Assembly (NCBI GenBank): GCA_045222555.1
Contig: JBGUYY010000068.1
Span: 1-64,000 of the forward strand
Reading direction: 5' to 3'
DNA from: UBA1756 sp045222555
GTDB lineage: Bacteria > Bacteroidota > Bacteroidia > Bacteroidales > WCHB1-69
DNA length: 64,000 nt
A program made the translations under genes and the position numbers. Of the stretch, positions 29,017 through 37,923 are shown one piece after another. The notes under the pieces are model-generated. The model saw only the letters and a list, made by a program, of their open reading frames with translations. It had not been told where the DNA came from and searched no databases. Within the stretch, counting starts at the first letter, position 1, and every line of letters begins with the position of its first letter.

Positions 29017-29086
29017 TTTTCAATTTTCCATTTTCAATTTTCAATTTTCAATTTTCAATTCTCAATTCTCAATTCTCAATTCTCAA
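29017..29086. repeat. Ten-copy tandem heptamer (TTTTCAA then TTCTCAA)
   Basis: Exactly ten consecutive 7-base units: TTTTCAA-type (six, one of them TTTTCCA) followed by four TTCTCAA. The last unit supplies the TGA stop codon of the minus-strand beta-propeller gene (29083-29085). Related short clusters occur at about 7002-7017, 7215-7240, 27187-27210 and 49569-49600. Confidence 0.85.
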
Positions 29087-30675
29087 CTTCCTCCCACCGT
29101 AAACTTATAAATCTCCTGCCCGCGCGATCCCACTACGACGTGGTTATCTATTATAACGGGTGAGGATTCGAAATTATTGCCCACCCATTTTTTGAACAGA
29201 ATTTTTCCTGTCTCACCGTCAATGAGATAGATGTATCCGGTGGTGTCGCCCGTGAAGATGAACATCTCATTGTTTTCATTATAAAATGCTACAGGCGATG
29301 ACCATGCGTAGTATCTGAGCGGAATGCGGTACACCACTTCGCCCGTTTGCTTGTTGAAGGCCATGAAGTCGCCTGACATGGGAGGAGTGTTGCGAACGAA
29401 ATTGGCGAATACCAAATGTTTACAGTTTCCTTGTCCTAACAACGGCGTGGCGTAGAAACCGCCGTCGAAGTGCTTGCCATTGTAGGTGGTCTTGCAGCCT
29501 TCTACCGCCGTCGACCACACTTCCTCGCCGTTAAGTGCATTCAACTTGGTCAGATAGCCGTTGCCCACCTGCTGCTTGTCAATCTCGCAGCCTGTGTAGA
29601 GATAGGGGATGCCGTCTTCGATTTCAATGACCGGCGTTCCGTCGCTATCGTCGTGGTTGAAGTAGTGCCATACGGGTTGCAGGTTGTTGAGGTTGATACA
29701 GACAATATTTCCGTGGTTGTCAGAGAAATAACCGTAGTTGCGGTACACGGCCATTGAGGATTCGATGCCTGCTGCTCCTCGTCCTTTGGCGCGGTATCGG
29801 AGTGTGGAGTGCAACTTTAGTGTGTCGCCCGTGCAGAGATATTTGTAAACGGTGCCGTTCTCACCTAATCGGAACAGGAACTGTCCCACCCGGATTGGTG
29901 ACGAGTCGTAGGCTTGCCACTGCCGCCATGCGTGCCTGTCGCGCCCGAAGAATTGTGTCTGCCGGTGGGTGAACAGGTTGAAGGTCAGTGTGCCGAAGGG
30001 CTGTGTACAGGGGATGCCATGCCCTACATACAGGTTGCCGTTCAGGCTGGGATCCAGCGAGGGTGTGCCTTTAATATTGTTGCCCACGTAAAAGCTGCGC
30101 CGCGACGAGTCGCCGGTCTGGAAATTAATGAAATAGAGGTGCGCATCCAATGATGCGACGATAATTTCTTGTTTGTCAAAATGTTGGGTGAGTGCCGGAC
30201 TCTCCTTGCGGAAACGCTCCATGCAGCTGTCAGGCCACTCCACATATAGCGGCTGGCCGGTCCAGCCCGTGCCGCCGCCCCACATGCCATATGCCGTAAC
30301 CCGCTTGTCGAAGTCGGTTTTGAACACCCAGTCCACCACCACTGTGTCGGGCCGGCCTTTTACAGTCCCATGAAAGTCCGCATTGCGTTGATGGTTGCCT
30401 CGGAAGGTGAATATGCCGCAGGCATTGCTGTAGGGATCCTCCAGCCCGGACAATTGTCCGTCTGTCAGACTATCAAACAGCGTGATACTGTACTCCAATG
30501 CCTCCACAGAGGGAAAGATGGTGTCGGGTAGGGGAGTGATGACTTCCTTTTTTTCAGGGGAGGATGCCTCTTTTTCAGATAACACCTCGCTGTTCCTTTC
30601 GTGTCGGCATCCTGCCAACAGATGGAGAAGGATAAGGATAAGGGCTAAAATATAAAGCCGGGAATGGCATTTCAT
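29083..30675 (-). CDS. PQQ-type beta-propeller lipoprotein
   Basis: 530 residues from ATG 30675. The upstream extension to 30762 runs into rnc, while MKCHSRLYILALILILLHLLAGC is a clear lipoprotein signal. The body contains repeated propeller blades with GNLYVGHG, VYKYLCTGD, LNALNGEEVWS, FNKQTGEVVYRIPL, IYLIDGETGKILF and VVVGSRGQEIYKF, as in PQQ-like/WD40-type repeat proteins. No catalytic PQQ pocket can be called. It may bind a partner protein, as BamB does. It starts 25 bp after rnc at the end of the acpP-fabF-rnc unit. Confidence 0.82.
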   Translation of the reverse strand: MKCHSRLYILALILILLHLLAGCRHERNSEVLSEKEASSPEKKEVITPLPDTIFPSVEALEYSITLFDSLTDGQLSGLEDPYSNACGIFTFRGNHQRNADFHGTVKGRPDTVVVDWVFKTDFDKRVTAYGMWGGGTGWTGQPLYVEWPDSCMERFRKESPALTQHFDKQEIIVASLDAHLYFINFQTGDSSRRSFYVGNNIKGTPSLDPSLNGNLYVGHGIPCTQPFGTLTFNLFTHRQTQFFGRDRHAWRQWQAYDSSPIRVGQFLFRLGENGTVYKYLCTGDTLKLHSTLRYRAKGRGAAGIESSMAVYRNYGYFSDNHGNIVCINLNNLQPVWHYFNHDDSDGTPVIEIEDGIPYLYTGCEIDKQQVGNGYLTKLNALNGEEVWSTAVEGCKTTYNGKHFDGGFYATPLLGQGNCKHLVFANFVRNTPPMSGDFMAFNKQTGEVVYRIPLRYYAWSSPVAFYNENNEMFIFTGDTTGYIYLIDGETGKILFKKWVGNNFESSPVIIDNHVVVGSRGQEIYKFTVGGS

Positions 30676-30700
30676 GGCTTTTTGTTGGGTAATGTTGCTA

Positions 30701-31432
30701 CTACTCGGAATCGTTTTCCTCTTTTTTAGGGAAAATCTTATCACAGGCACGCTGTGCGGCAATCTGCTCGGCCTTCTTGATGGTATATTCCAGACCGTCG
30801 GTGTAGGGATTTCCGTCGAGGGTGAGTTTTACACGGTAAAGCCGTGAATTGCGACGCTGCTCTACCACCTCATGTTCGAAGGCCACTTTTCGATGGTTAT
30901 GCTGTGCCCAGTTGATGATTTTGCTTTTGAAGTTGACATCTTCCATCACAATCTCGTCCAGATTGTAGTTGCTCTCGAAAATTTTCTTGAGCACGATCTG
31001 CTTGGTTTTTTCGTAGCCTTTGTCCAAAAAGAGTGCGCCGACAAGGGCTTCAAAAGCGTCGCCGCCCGCCGACTTGGCATGGGCGTTGGGGTTGATGGTG
31101 ATGAGCTCGTTGAGGTGCATCTTGCGCGACAGCTGTCCGAGTCTTTCACGACTTACCAGCTTGGAGCGCATTTCGGTGAGCTCCCCTTCAAATTTTAATG
31201 GGTATTTTTTGAAAAGAAATTCCGCCATGATGGCGTCAAGGACTGCATCCCCCAGATATTCAAGTCGCTCGTTGTTCAGACTGTGTCCCTCCATCACATT
31301 GTTGGATGCAGAACGGTGCGTCAGCGCGGTTAGGTAGATTTCAAGGTTCCCGGGGCGTATGCCAACTACATTTCGGAGAAATCTGGAAATCTCCTTCTCG
31401 TGAGAATCTTGTTTTTTACCTATGTTGAACAA
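30701..31432 (-). CDS. rnc: Ribonuclease III
   Basis: 243 residues. The RNase III signature NNERLEYLGDAVLDAIMAE lies at about 50-68, and the catalytic Asp and Glu are also present near 125 (GDAFEALVGALFLDKG). A C-terminal double-strand RNA-binding domain (about 165-235) ends in AEQIAAQRACDKIF. It processes rRNA precursors and other double-stranded RNA. It lies 6 bp after fabF, an order (acpP, fabF, rnc) seen in many bacteria. Confidence 0.95.
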   Translation of the reverse strand: MFNIGKKQDSHEKEISRFLRNVVGIRPGNLEIYLTALTHRSASNNVMEGHSLNNERLEYLGDAVLDAIMAEFLFKKYPLKFEGELTEMRSKLVSRERLGQLSRKMHLNELITINPNAHAKSAGGDAFEALVGALFLDKGYEKTKQIVLKKIFESNYNLDEIVMEDVNFKSKIINWAQHNHRKVAFEHEVVEQRRNSRLYRVKLTLDGNPYTDGLEYTIKKAEQIAAQRACDKIFPKKEENDSE

Positions 31433-31438
31433 TGTCGT

Positions 31439-32683
31439 TTAAATTTTCTTGTAAAGAATGGCTGCGTTGTGTCCACCAAATCCAAAGGCATTGCACAGCG
31501 CATAGTCGGTTTTACACTCCTCAGGCCCGTAAATGCAGAAGTTCCAGTCGGGCAGCTCTGGATCGCGTCCCATGAAGTTGATGGTGGGATGCACCACACC
31601 GTGTTGGAGCTCTAAGATGGTGGCGATGCTCTCGATGGCGGTGCCGGCTCCCATCAGGTGCCCGGTCATCGACTTGGTGGAGTTGAAGAGGATGTTTTTG
31701 GCGTGGTTGCCGAAAAGATCCTGTATGGCACGGCATTCTGCGCTGTCGCCCAGCGGGGTGGAGGTGCCATGGGTGTTGATGTGCTTTACATCTTCCGGGG
31801 CGATACGTCCTTCTTGCAAGGCGAGTTTCATGGCCAGACGGGCACCAGCTCCGTCGGGACGCGGATGGGTGGAGTGGTACGCATCGGAGGTGAGACCGAT
31901 GCCGGCCACCTCGGCGTATATCTTGGCGCCGCGTTTGACCGCGTGCTCATACTCTTCCAAAATCAGGATGCCTGAACCTTCTCCCATCACGAAACCGTCG
32001 CGTCCGATGGAAAAGGGCCGCGATGCGGTGCGGATGTCGTCGTTGCGGGTGGAGAGGGCACGCATGCTGTTGAAACCGCCGATGCCCACCGGCGCAATGC
32101 CGGCCTCCGTGCCGCCCGTGAGAATGAGATCGCACTGCCCTGAACGGATGAAATTGCAGGCATTCCACAACGCCACCGCCGCCGATGTGCAGGCAGCAGA
32201 AACGATGTATGCCGGCCCACGCAGGTTGAACCTGAGCGATAGGTTGCCGGCAATCATGTTACTTAACGAACGGAGAATGAAAAACGGACTGTACTTCGGA
32301 ACCCCACCTCTTGTGGCCTCTTCAAAGATTTCATAGGAGCTGGTGGTCACTCCGCCAATACCAGTGCCGATGATGGCGCCCGCGCGGTCAGGGTTGTACG
32401 TCCCGATCGCAAGCCCCGCATCCGTCATGGCCTCCACGGCGGCAGCAATCGCATAGAGGGAACAATTGTCCATCTTGCGGGCCTCACGCGGGTCCATGTA
32501 TTTCGACATGTCAAAGCCCTTCAGCTCACAGGCAAAAGTGGTCTTGTACCCGCTCGCATCAAAGTGCGTTATGTAATTGACCCCGTTTCTTCCAGTAAGG
32601 AGACCGTCCCAATATTCGGCAACATTATTACCAATCGGTGTCAGTGCTCCGATACCGGTAACAACAACTCGTCGCAATTCCAT
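31439..32683 (-). CDS. fabF: Beta-ketoacyl-ACP synthase II
   Basis: 414 residues. Starts RRVVVTGIGALTPIG. The condensing-enzyme triad is present: active-site Cys in VSAACTSAAVA, His in NTHGTSTPLGD, and His in KSMTGHLMGAG. The C-terminal NAFGFGGHNAAIL is characteristic. It elongates acyl-ACP in fatty acid synthesis. It starts 17 bp after acpP, its carrier protein, and precedes rnc by 6 bp. Confidence 0.97.
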   Translation of the reverse strand: MELRRVVVTGIGALTPIGNNVAEYWDGLLTGRNGVNYITHFDASGYKTTFACELKGFDMSKYMDPREARKMDNCSLYAIAAAVEAMTDAGLAIGTYNPDRAGAIIGTGIGGVTTSSYEIFEEATRGGVPKYSPFFILRSLSNMIAGNLSLRFNLRGPAYIVSAACTSAAVALWNACNFIRSGQCDLILTGGTEAGIAPVGIGGFNSMRALSTRNDDIRTASRPFSIGRDGFVMGEGSGILILEEYEHAVKRGAKIYAEVAGIGLTSDAYHSTHPRPDGAGARLAMKLALQEGRIAPEDVKHINTHGTSTPLGDSAECRAIQDLFGNHAKNILFNSTKSMTGHLMGAGTAIESIATILELQHGVVHPTINFMGRDPELPDWNFCIYGPEECKTDYALCNAFGFGGHNAAILYKKI

Positions 32684-32700
32684 ACGATGAGGGGAAAGTG

Positions 32701-32937
32701 TTATTTGCGGTTATTCTTGATGTATTCTACAGCGTCACCAACCGTGTGAATCGTTTCGCTCACTTCATCAGGAATCGTGATGTTGAACTTCTTCTCGAAT
32801 TCCATAATCAGCTCGACCGTGTCAAGCGAATCAGCACCCAGGTCAGCGGTGAAACTCTTATCTAAGGTGATGTCTTCTTTGTCAACGCTTAATTTCTCTG
32901 CGATGATTTCTTTTACTTCTTCGATCAATTCTTCCAT
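32701..32937 (-). CDS. acpP: Acyl carrier protein
   Basis: 78 residues, acidic, with the phosphopantetheine attachment serine S37 in LGADSLDTVELIM. Length and motif are standard for AcpP. It carries growing acyl chains for FabD, FabF and probably the acyl-ACP synthetase at 56576. First gene of the acpP-fabF-rnc unit, directly behind a promoter box. Confidence 0.97.
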   Translation of the reverse strand: MEELIEEVKEIIAEKLSVDKEDITLDKSFTADLGADSLDTVELIMEFEKKFNITIPDEVSETIHTVGDAVEYIKNNRK

Positions 32938-32960
32938 TGTAATTCACTTTAAAATTTTGG

Positions 32961-32968
32961 CAAAAATA
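32961..32968 (-). promoter_or_regulatory. Promoter -7 box for acpP-fabF-rnc
   Basis: TATTTTTG on the minus strand matches TAnnTTTG, 23 nt before ATG 32937. Confidence 0.65.
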
Positions 32969-33059
32969 CTACATTTTTTTTATTGGGTAATCATCGTCTT
33001 TCACATTTTTCTGTTATTATTCTTATAAAATTGATAGACAATGATTTATTTTTTCAATT

Positions 33060-34163
33060 TCAATCTGAAGAGGGGCTCTGGATGGTGAAAATTTTGTGAC
33101 TGATGTCGTGCGCTGTCAATATCCTCTCCACCCTTTTCGGATCAGTATCGGAAATGAAAACTTGTCCAAAGTGTTCATTTCCAACTAAATACAAAAGTTT
33201 TTGAATGCGTTTCATATCCAATTTGTCGAAAATATCGTCGAGTAAAAGGATGGGCTTCACTTTTTTTTTCTCGAAAATATAGTCAAACTGCGTGAGTTTC
33301 AGCGCTAATAGGAAGGTTTTCTGCTGCCCCTGGGAGCTGTACTTTCGGACATTTTTCCCGTTCATCACGAATTCATAGTCATCTTTGTGCACTCCCGCGC
33401 AGGTGAAGCCGCTTCGGAAATCCGCCTGCTCGTTTCTGCGCAGCAGCTCCTCCATCGTCGCTTCGTGTAACGACGACTGGTAGACGATGCCCACCTCCTC
33501 GCGACTGTCGGCCAGAAATTCGTAATGCTTTTGAAAAATAGGCTGAATATCTGAAAGAAATGCGCTGCGACGCTCGTGCACCGACTGCGCCAAAGGGGCC
33601 ATCTGCAGGTCGTAAATCTGTATCAGAGAGCTGTCGTACCGTCCCTGCTCGAACATCTGCTTCAACAGCGAGTTGCGCTGCACCAGCAGCTTCTGGTATG
33701 CAATCAGCGATTGCAAATACTCCTTGTCGAACTGCGAGATGATCATGTCGAAGAACTTGCGGCGCAGTTCGCTGCCTTCGTGGATTAAGTTGCTGTCCAC
33801 CGGCGCCACCATGATGGAAGGGAATGCTCCGATGTGCTCGCTCAGCCGCTCGTACTCCTTCTGGTTCAGTTTCATCACCTTGCGGCCGCCCGCCTTGTAG
33901 ATGCAGCTCACCCGCCGCGTGCGCTCGTCCTGCTGCCCCACAAATTCTCCGTGTATTGCGAAGAAGTCTGTGTCAAAGCGCACCGACTGCTGGTCCTGCG
34001 CCGAGAAGTAGCTCTTGCAAAACGATAAATAATGGATGGCATCCAGCAGGTTGGTCTTGCCCGACCCGTTGTCGCCCACCACCGCGTTCACATTCTCCGA
34101 AAAGGTGAAATCCGCCTGTTCGTAGTTCTTGAAATTGGTGATCTGGATGGAGTGAAGGTACAT
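33060..34163 (-). CDS. recF: DNA replication and repair protein RecF
   Basis: 367 residues from ATG 34163 (MYLHSIQITNFKNY), six codons inside the longest frame. Walker A GDNGSGKTN lies at about 30-38, the signature motif is KYSSQGQQKTFLLALKL and Walker B is PILLLDDIFDKLD. RecF loads RecA at single-strand gaps with RecO and RecR. It starts 21 bp after the DUF362 lipoprotein gene in the same direction, an unusual partner for recF, which in many bacteria sits beside dnaN and gyrB. Confidence 0.95.
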   Translation of the reverse strand: MYLHSIQITNFKNYEQADFTFSENVNAVVGDNGSGKTNLLDAIHYLSFCKSYFSAQDQQSVRFDTDFFAIHGEFVGQQDERTRRVSCIYKAGGRKVMKLNQKEYERLSEHIGAFPSIMVAPVDSNLIHEGSELRRKFFDMIISQFDKEYLQSLIAYQKLLVQRNSLLKQMFEQGRYDSSLIQIYDLQMAPLAQSVHERRSAFLSDIQPIFQKHYEFLADSREEVGIVYQSSLHEATMEELLRRNEQADFRSGFTCAGVHKDDYEFVMNGKNVRKYSSQGQQKTFLLALKLTQFDYIFEKKKVKPILLLDDIFDKLDMKRIQKLLYLVGNEHFGQVFISDTDPKRVERILTAHDISHKIFTIQSPSSD

Positions 34164-34184
34164 GCCGCTTTGTCTCCTCAAACT

Positions 34185-35330
34185 CTATTTCAACGCTTCC
34201 TCCAGGGTGATGCGCTTTCCCGTGGTAACATCCACCAGCACGTATTTCATCTTGCCCATCCCTAATTTAGCGGCATATTCGCATTGCCCAAGACCGCTCA
34301 CATCATTCACATCCTTGAAGGCGTCTTCAGTTTTCTGCTTCTTGGCACAAAGCTCGTGGCAAACCATATCCACGGCCACAATGTCGGTGGAGGCCACCGC
34401 CCCGATCTTGTCCATGAAGGGCTTCGGCGCCTTGGCCGAACAATCGCACGTCTTCGAGATGTTATCCATCACATTGATGAACACCATCGGCTTATGCTCC
34501 ACAAATACCTTGGCATACTCAACCAGCTTCTCCAAAAATTCCTCGCCTGAGCTGAATTTGTCGGGGCTGAAGATGCCGAATCCGCATTCCGCAATACATT
34601 TGGCGCAACCGAGGCATTTGCTGCTGTCGATGACCGGACCGCCCTCGGTGAGCACGATGGCGTTGGCCGGACACTGCTGCACGCAGCGATTGCAGTGCAC
34701 GCATTTGTGACCGTTCTTCACTGCCGGCACATTGGAGGCGTGCATGGCCATCTTACCGCCTGGAGAGGCGAATCCCATTGACACATTCTTGATGGCACCG
34801 CCAAAACCGGCTGAGCCATGCCCCTTGAAGTGCGAATAGATGATATAGGCGTCGTAATTGGCGAAATGACTTCCCGTCTTGATCTTGTCGAAATGCTTCA
34901 GACCAGTGGCTTCGTATTCAATTTCTCCTTCCGCATCCAAAATATCAATGGGTGCAAAGGTGAAACCATGCTCCTTGGCCAAGGCGATGTGCTGGTCGGT
35001 GAAACGGCGTTTGCTGACATACAGCACGTTGGTTTCCACAAAAGTGGCATTCGTCTTTTTCACCAGCGGGCGCAGCAGTTCGGGGTTCAGGAAGTTCTGG
35101 TTGCCGTCTTCCCCGAAATGCACCTTCAGGCCAATCTTTCCCTCCTGCTTCACTCCCAAAGCCTCATAGAGCTTCAGAATGTTCTCGGGGGTGATGTCTT
35201 TGCAGAAATAGACGATCACCTCGTCGTCGGCCACCTTGATGGCTTCGTCGGTTTTGGCTTTGCTGTTACTGCATGCGGAAAGGAAGGTCGCTGCAAGGGC
35301 GACAAGAAGGAAAGGAAGGATTCGCTTCAT
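34185..35330 (-). CDS. DUF362 protein with two 4Fe-4S motifs and a lipoprotein signal
   Basis: 381 residues. The N-terminus MKRILPFLLVALAATFLSAC carries a lipobox (LSAC, Cys20). Residues about 40-200 and the C-terminus belong to the DUF362 family. In between lies a ferredoxin insert with CVHCNRCVQQCP and CLGCAKCIAECG, enough for two 4Fe-4S clusters. Additional Cys occur near CDCSAKAP and CHELCAKK. DUF362 proteins are redox or metal-related but poorly characterised. A Sec-type lipoprotein with Fe-S clusters is odd, since clusters are usually inserted in the cytoplasm and folded proteins leave by Tat. It lies 44 bp after hppA and 21 bp before recF. Confidence 0.82.
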   Translation of the reverse strand: MKRILPFLLVALAATFLSACSNSKAKTDEAIKVADDEVIVYFCKDITPENILKLYEALGVKQEGKIGLKVHFGEDGNQNFLNPELLRPLVKKTNATFVETNVLYVSKRRFTDQHIALAKEHGFTFAPIDILDAEGEIEYEATGLKHFDKIKTGSHFANYDAYIIYSHFKGHGSAGFGGAIKNVSMGFASPGGKMAMHASNVPAVKNGHKCVHCNRCVQQCPANAIVLTEGGPVIDSSKCLGCAKCIAECGFGIFSPDKFSSGEEFLEKLVEYAKVFVEHKPMVFINVMDNISKTCDCSAKAPKPFMDKIGAVASTDIVAVDMVCHELCAKKQKTEDAFKDVNDVSGLGQCEYAAKLGMGKMKYVLVDVTTGKRITLEEALK

Positions 35331-35374
35331 TGTTTTTTGTTCTTTATGAATAAAAAATATGTATAGCCGTCAGA

Positions 35375-37816
35375 CTATTTTTTCTTTTTCTCGGTTCTGA
35401 TTCTCATGCCGTAGAAGGAACGATACACAAAGACCAATCCCACAACGAGGAAAGCAGCTCCGATGTAAGGAGTGTAGTCAGTGGCACCGTTGTTCTGGGC
35501 GGCCAGCTTCATCACTACAGCGATTTCAGCGGCTAACATGCCAAACAGCGTGGAGAATTTGATGATGGGGTTCATGGCTACAGAAGAGGTGTCCTTGTAG
35601 GGGTCGCCCACCGTGTCGCCCACCACCGTAGCGGCGTGCAGATCCGTGTTCTTCTCCTGCAAATCCACTTCTACCACCTTCTTGGCATTGTCCCATGCAC
35701 CACCGGCATTGGCCATGTAGATGGCTTGGAACAGTCCGAACACCGCCAGCGAGATGAGGTAGGAGACGAAGAAGTTGGGGTCGAAGAAGGCGAAAGCCAA
35801 GGTGAGACAGAAGATTACGGCGAAGATGTTCCACATGCCCTGCTGTGCGTAGCGGGTGCAGATTTTCACCACGGTTTTCGAATCCTCAATGTCGGCCTCG
35901 CTCTTGTCAAGGTTGAGGTTCTGCTTGATGAATTCCACGGCACGGTAAGCACCTGTGGTGACAGCCTGCATGGAGGCGCCGCTGAACCAGTAGATGACTG
36001 CGCCACCGGTGATGAATCCGAGGATGACCGGCGCTTTCGTCAGACTGAGGTCCAACATGTTAGCATTGATGAGCATCAGGATGATGGCGAAAATCATGGT
36101 GGTGGCACCTACTACTGCCGTACCGATGAGCACAGGCTTGGCCGTGGCTTTGAAGGTGTTGCCGGCTCCGTCGTTGGCCTCCAAGAAGTATTTGCCCTTC
36201 TCGAAGTTGGGCACAAAGCCGTACTCTTTCTCGATGTCGGACTTGATGGCGGGGATGCTCTCGATTTGCGAAAGCTCGAACACCGACTGTGCGTTGTCGG
36301 TTACCGGTCCGTAGCTGTCCACTGCAATGGTGACAGGACCCATGCCGAGGAAACCGAAGGCCACAAGGCCGAAGGCGAAGATGGCAGAGTAGTCGCCGAA
36401 GATGTTGAGGCCGTTGCAGGAAACCATGAAAGCGACAAACATCAGAGCCATCATCACGAGGCCTTTCCAGAAGGCGCTGAAGTTACCGGCCACCATGCCG
36501 GAGAGGATGGTAAGCGATGCACCGCCTTCGCGGGAGGCCGTCACCACCTCCTGCACGTGGCGGGAGTTGGAGCTGGTGAATGCTTTGGTGAGTTCGGGGA
36601 TGATGGCTGCCGCCAACGTGCCCAAACTGATGATGGAGGCCAAACGCCACCACATGCTCGGATCAGGCTGCAGACCGCCAATCAGCGAGTCGGTGGCGGC
36701 AAACTGGTAGTTGTTGAGCAGCAGGTAGCTGATGGCATACGTTACAATGATGGAGACAATAGAGGTGATCCATACCAAAGAGGTGAGCGGAGCCTCGAAG
36801 TTGAAGTTGCTGGCTTTCTTGTATTTGGCAGCGGAAATCCACTGGTTGATACCGTAGGAGAAAACGGAGGTGAACACCATGAGGATACGCATGGCGAAAA
36901 TCCAGACAATCAGAAGAGCTTGAAGCTCGGGGCTGGAGGCGAGTGCAAGGATGATGAACGAAATGAGGGCTACACCCGTCACACCATAGGTCTCAAAACC
37001 GTCGGCGGTGGGACCTACGCTGTCACCAGCATTGTCGCCCGTACAGTCAGCAATGACACCCGGGTTGCGCGGGTCATCCTCGCCAATCTTGAAAATCACC
37101 TTCATCAGGTCGGAACCGATGTCGGCAATCTTGGTGAAGATACCACCAGCAATACGTAATGCGCTGGCTCCTAATGATTCACCAATGGCAAAGCCGATCA
37201 GACATGCACCGGCACTGTCTTTGGGGATGAACAACAGGATGACGAGCATCAGGATCAGCTCGATGGTGATGAGCAACAAACCAACGCTCATGCCCGACTG
37301 GAGGGGGAGTTTCACCACCGGCCACGGCTTGCCCTGTAACGAGGCAAAAGAGGTGCGGCAGTTCGCCCAGGTGTTGATGCGGATGCCGAACCATGCCACA
37401 GCGTAAGAACCGCCGATGCCTAAAATCGTCCACAGCAGGATGAGCAGGATGCGGTCGATGGACATCCGGTTCAATCCGCCAAAATAGAAGCAGATGACCG
37501 CCCCGATGATCACAAACAGGATGAGCAAGAACTTGCCCTGCTGCAGCAGGTAGGTCTTGCAGGTCTCGTAAATGGTATTCGACACGCTCTTCATGGCGCG
37601 GTGTACGGGATGCTTCTTGATTCTCAGGGCCTGGAACAATCCAAACAGCAGTCCGAGAAGCACGATGATGGAACCCCAGAGCAGGAGCGCCTGACCAGAG
37701 ACAGCACCGTTGAAAAAGGAGACATCTTTGAAATTCGGAAGTGTCAGATCAGCCTCACTGGCCGACAAAAGGAAGGGACAGGTCAGTGCAGACAGCAGTA
37801 ATAAAAACTTTTTCAT
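35375..37816 (-). CDS. hppA: Membrane-bound ion-pumping pyrophosphatase
   Basis: 813 residues with about 16 hydrophobic segments. Core motifs are present: EDDPRNPGVIADCTGDNAGD in the pyrophosphate and Mg site, DSYGPVTDNAQ, and WDNAKKVVE near the C-terminus. It uses pyrophosphate hydrolysis to pump H+ or Na+ across the inner membrane. The segment GAGNTFKATAK has Lys at the position where K+-dependent enzymes have Ala, which suggests K+ independence, but this needs an alignment. It is longer than the usual 660-740 residues, mainly because of an N-terminal signal-like stretch (MKKFLLLLSALTCPFLLSAS) and long loops. Own promoter box at 37877-37884. Confidence 0.93.
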   Translation of the reverse strand: MKKFLLLLSALTCPFLLSASEADLTLPNFKDVSFFNGAVSGQALLLWGSIIVLLGLLFGLFQALRIKKHPVHRAMKSVSNTIYETCKTYLLQQGKFLLILFVIIGAVICFYFGGLNRMSIDRILLILLWTILGIGGSYAVAWFGIRINTWANCRTSFASLQGKPWPVVKLPLQSGMSVGLLLITIELILMLVILLFIPKDSAGACLIGFAIGESLGASALRIAGGIFTKIADIGSDLMKVIFKIGEDDPRNPGVIADCTGDNAGDSVGPTADGFETYGVTGVALISFIILALASSPELQALLIVWIFAMRILMVFTSVFSYGINQWISAAKYKKASNFNFEAPLTSLVWITSIVSIIVTYAISYLLLNNYQFAATDSLIGGLQPDPSMWWRLASIISLGTLAAAIIPELTKAFTSSNSRHVQEVVTASREGGASLTILSGMVAGNFSAFWKGLVMMALMFVAFMVSCNGLNIFGDYSAIFAFGLVAFGFLGMGPVTIAVDSYGPVTDNAQSVFELSQIESIPAIKSDIEKEYGFVPNFEKGKYFLEANDGAGNTFKATAKPVLIGTAVVGATTMIFAIILMLINANMLDLSLTKAPVILGFITGGAVIYWFSGASMQAVTTGAYRAVEFIKQNLNLDKSEADIEDSKTVVKICTRYAQQGMWNIFAVIFCLTLAFAFFDPNFFVSYLISLAVFGLFQAIYMANAGGAWDNAKKVVEVDLQEKNTDLHAATVVGDTVGDPYKDTSSVAMNPIIKFSTLFGMLAAEIAVVMKLAAQNNGATDYTPYIGAAFLVVGLVFVYRSFYGMRIRTEKKKK

Positions 37817-37876
37817 TTTGTAATAATTTGATATTTAATATTTTAATAATTTTCTACGAGAATAGTTTTTAACCTG

Positions 37877-37884
37877 CAAATTTA
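37877..37884 (-). promoter_or_regulatory. Promoter -7 box for hppA
   Basis: TAAATTTG on the minus strand matches TAnnTTTG, 60 nt before ATG 37816. Confidence 0.6.
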
Positions 37885-37923
37885 CACTATATTTTAATAT
37901 GATAAACAAAAAAAATGATGTGA

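Noticed and set aside
27226..29086. Possible CRISPR arrays at the two tandem repeats
   Set aside because: Units are 7 and 17 bases with no spacers, and no cas genes are present.
35636..37159. A 507-codon open frame on the plus strand opposite hppA
   Set aside because: Rich in Gly, Glu, His and Asp with no recognisable motif; it mirrors the codon pattern of the real gene.
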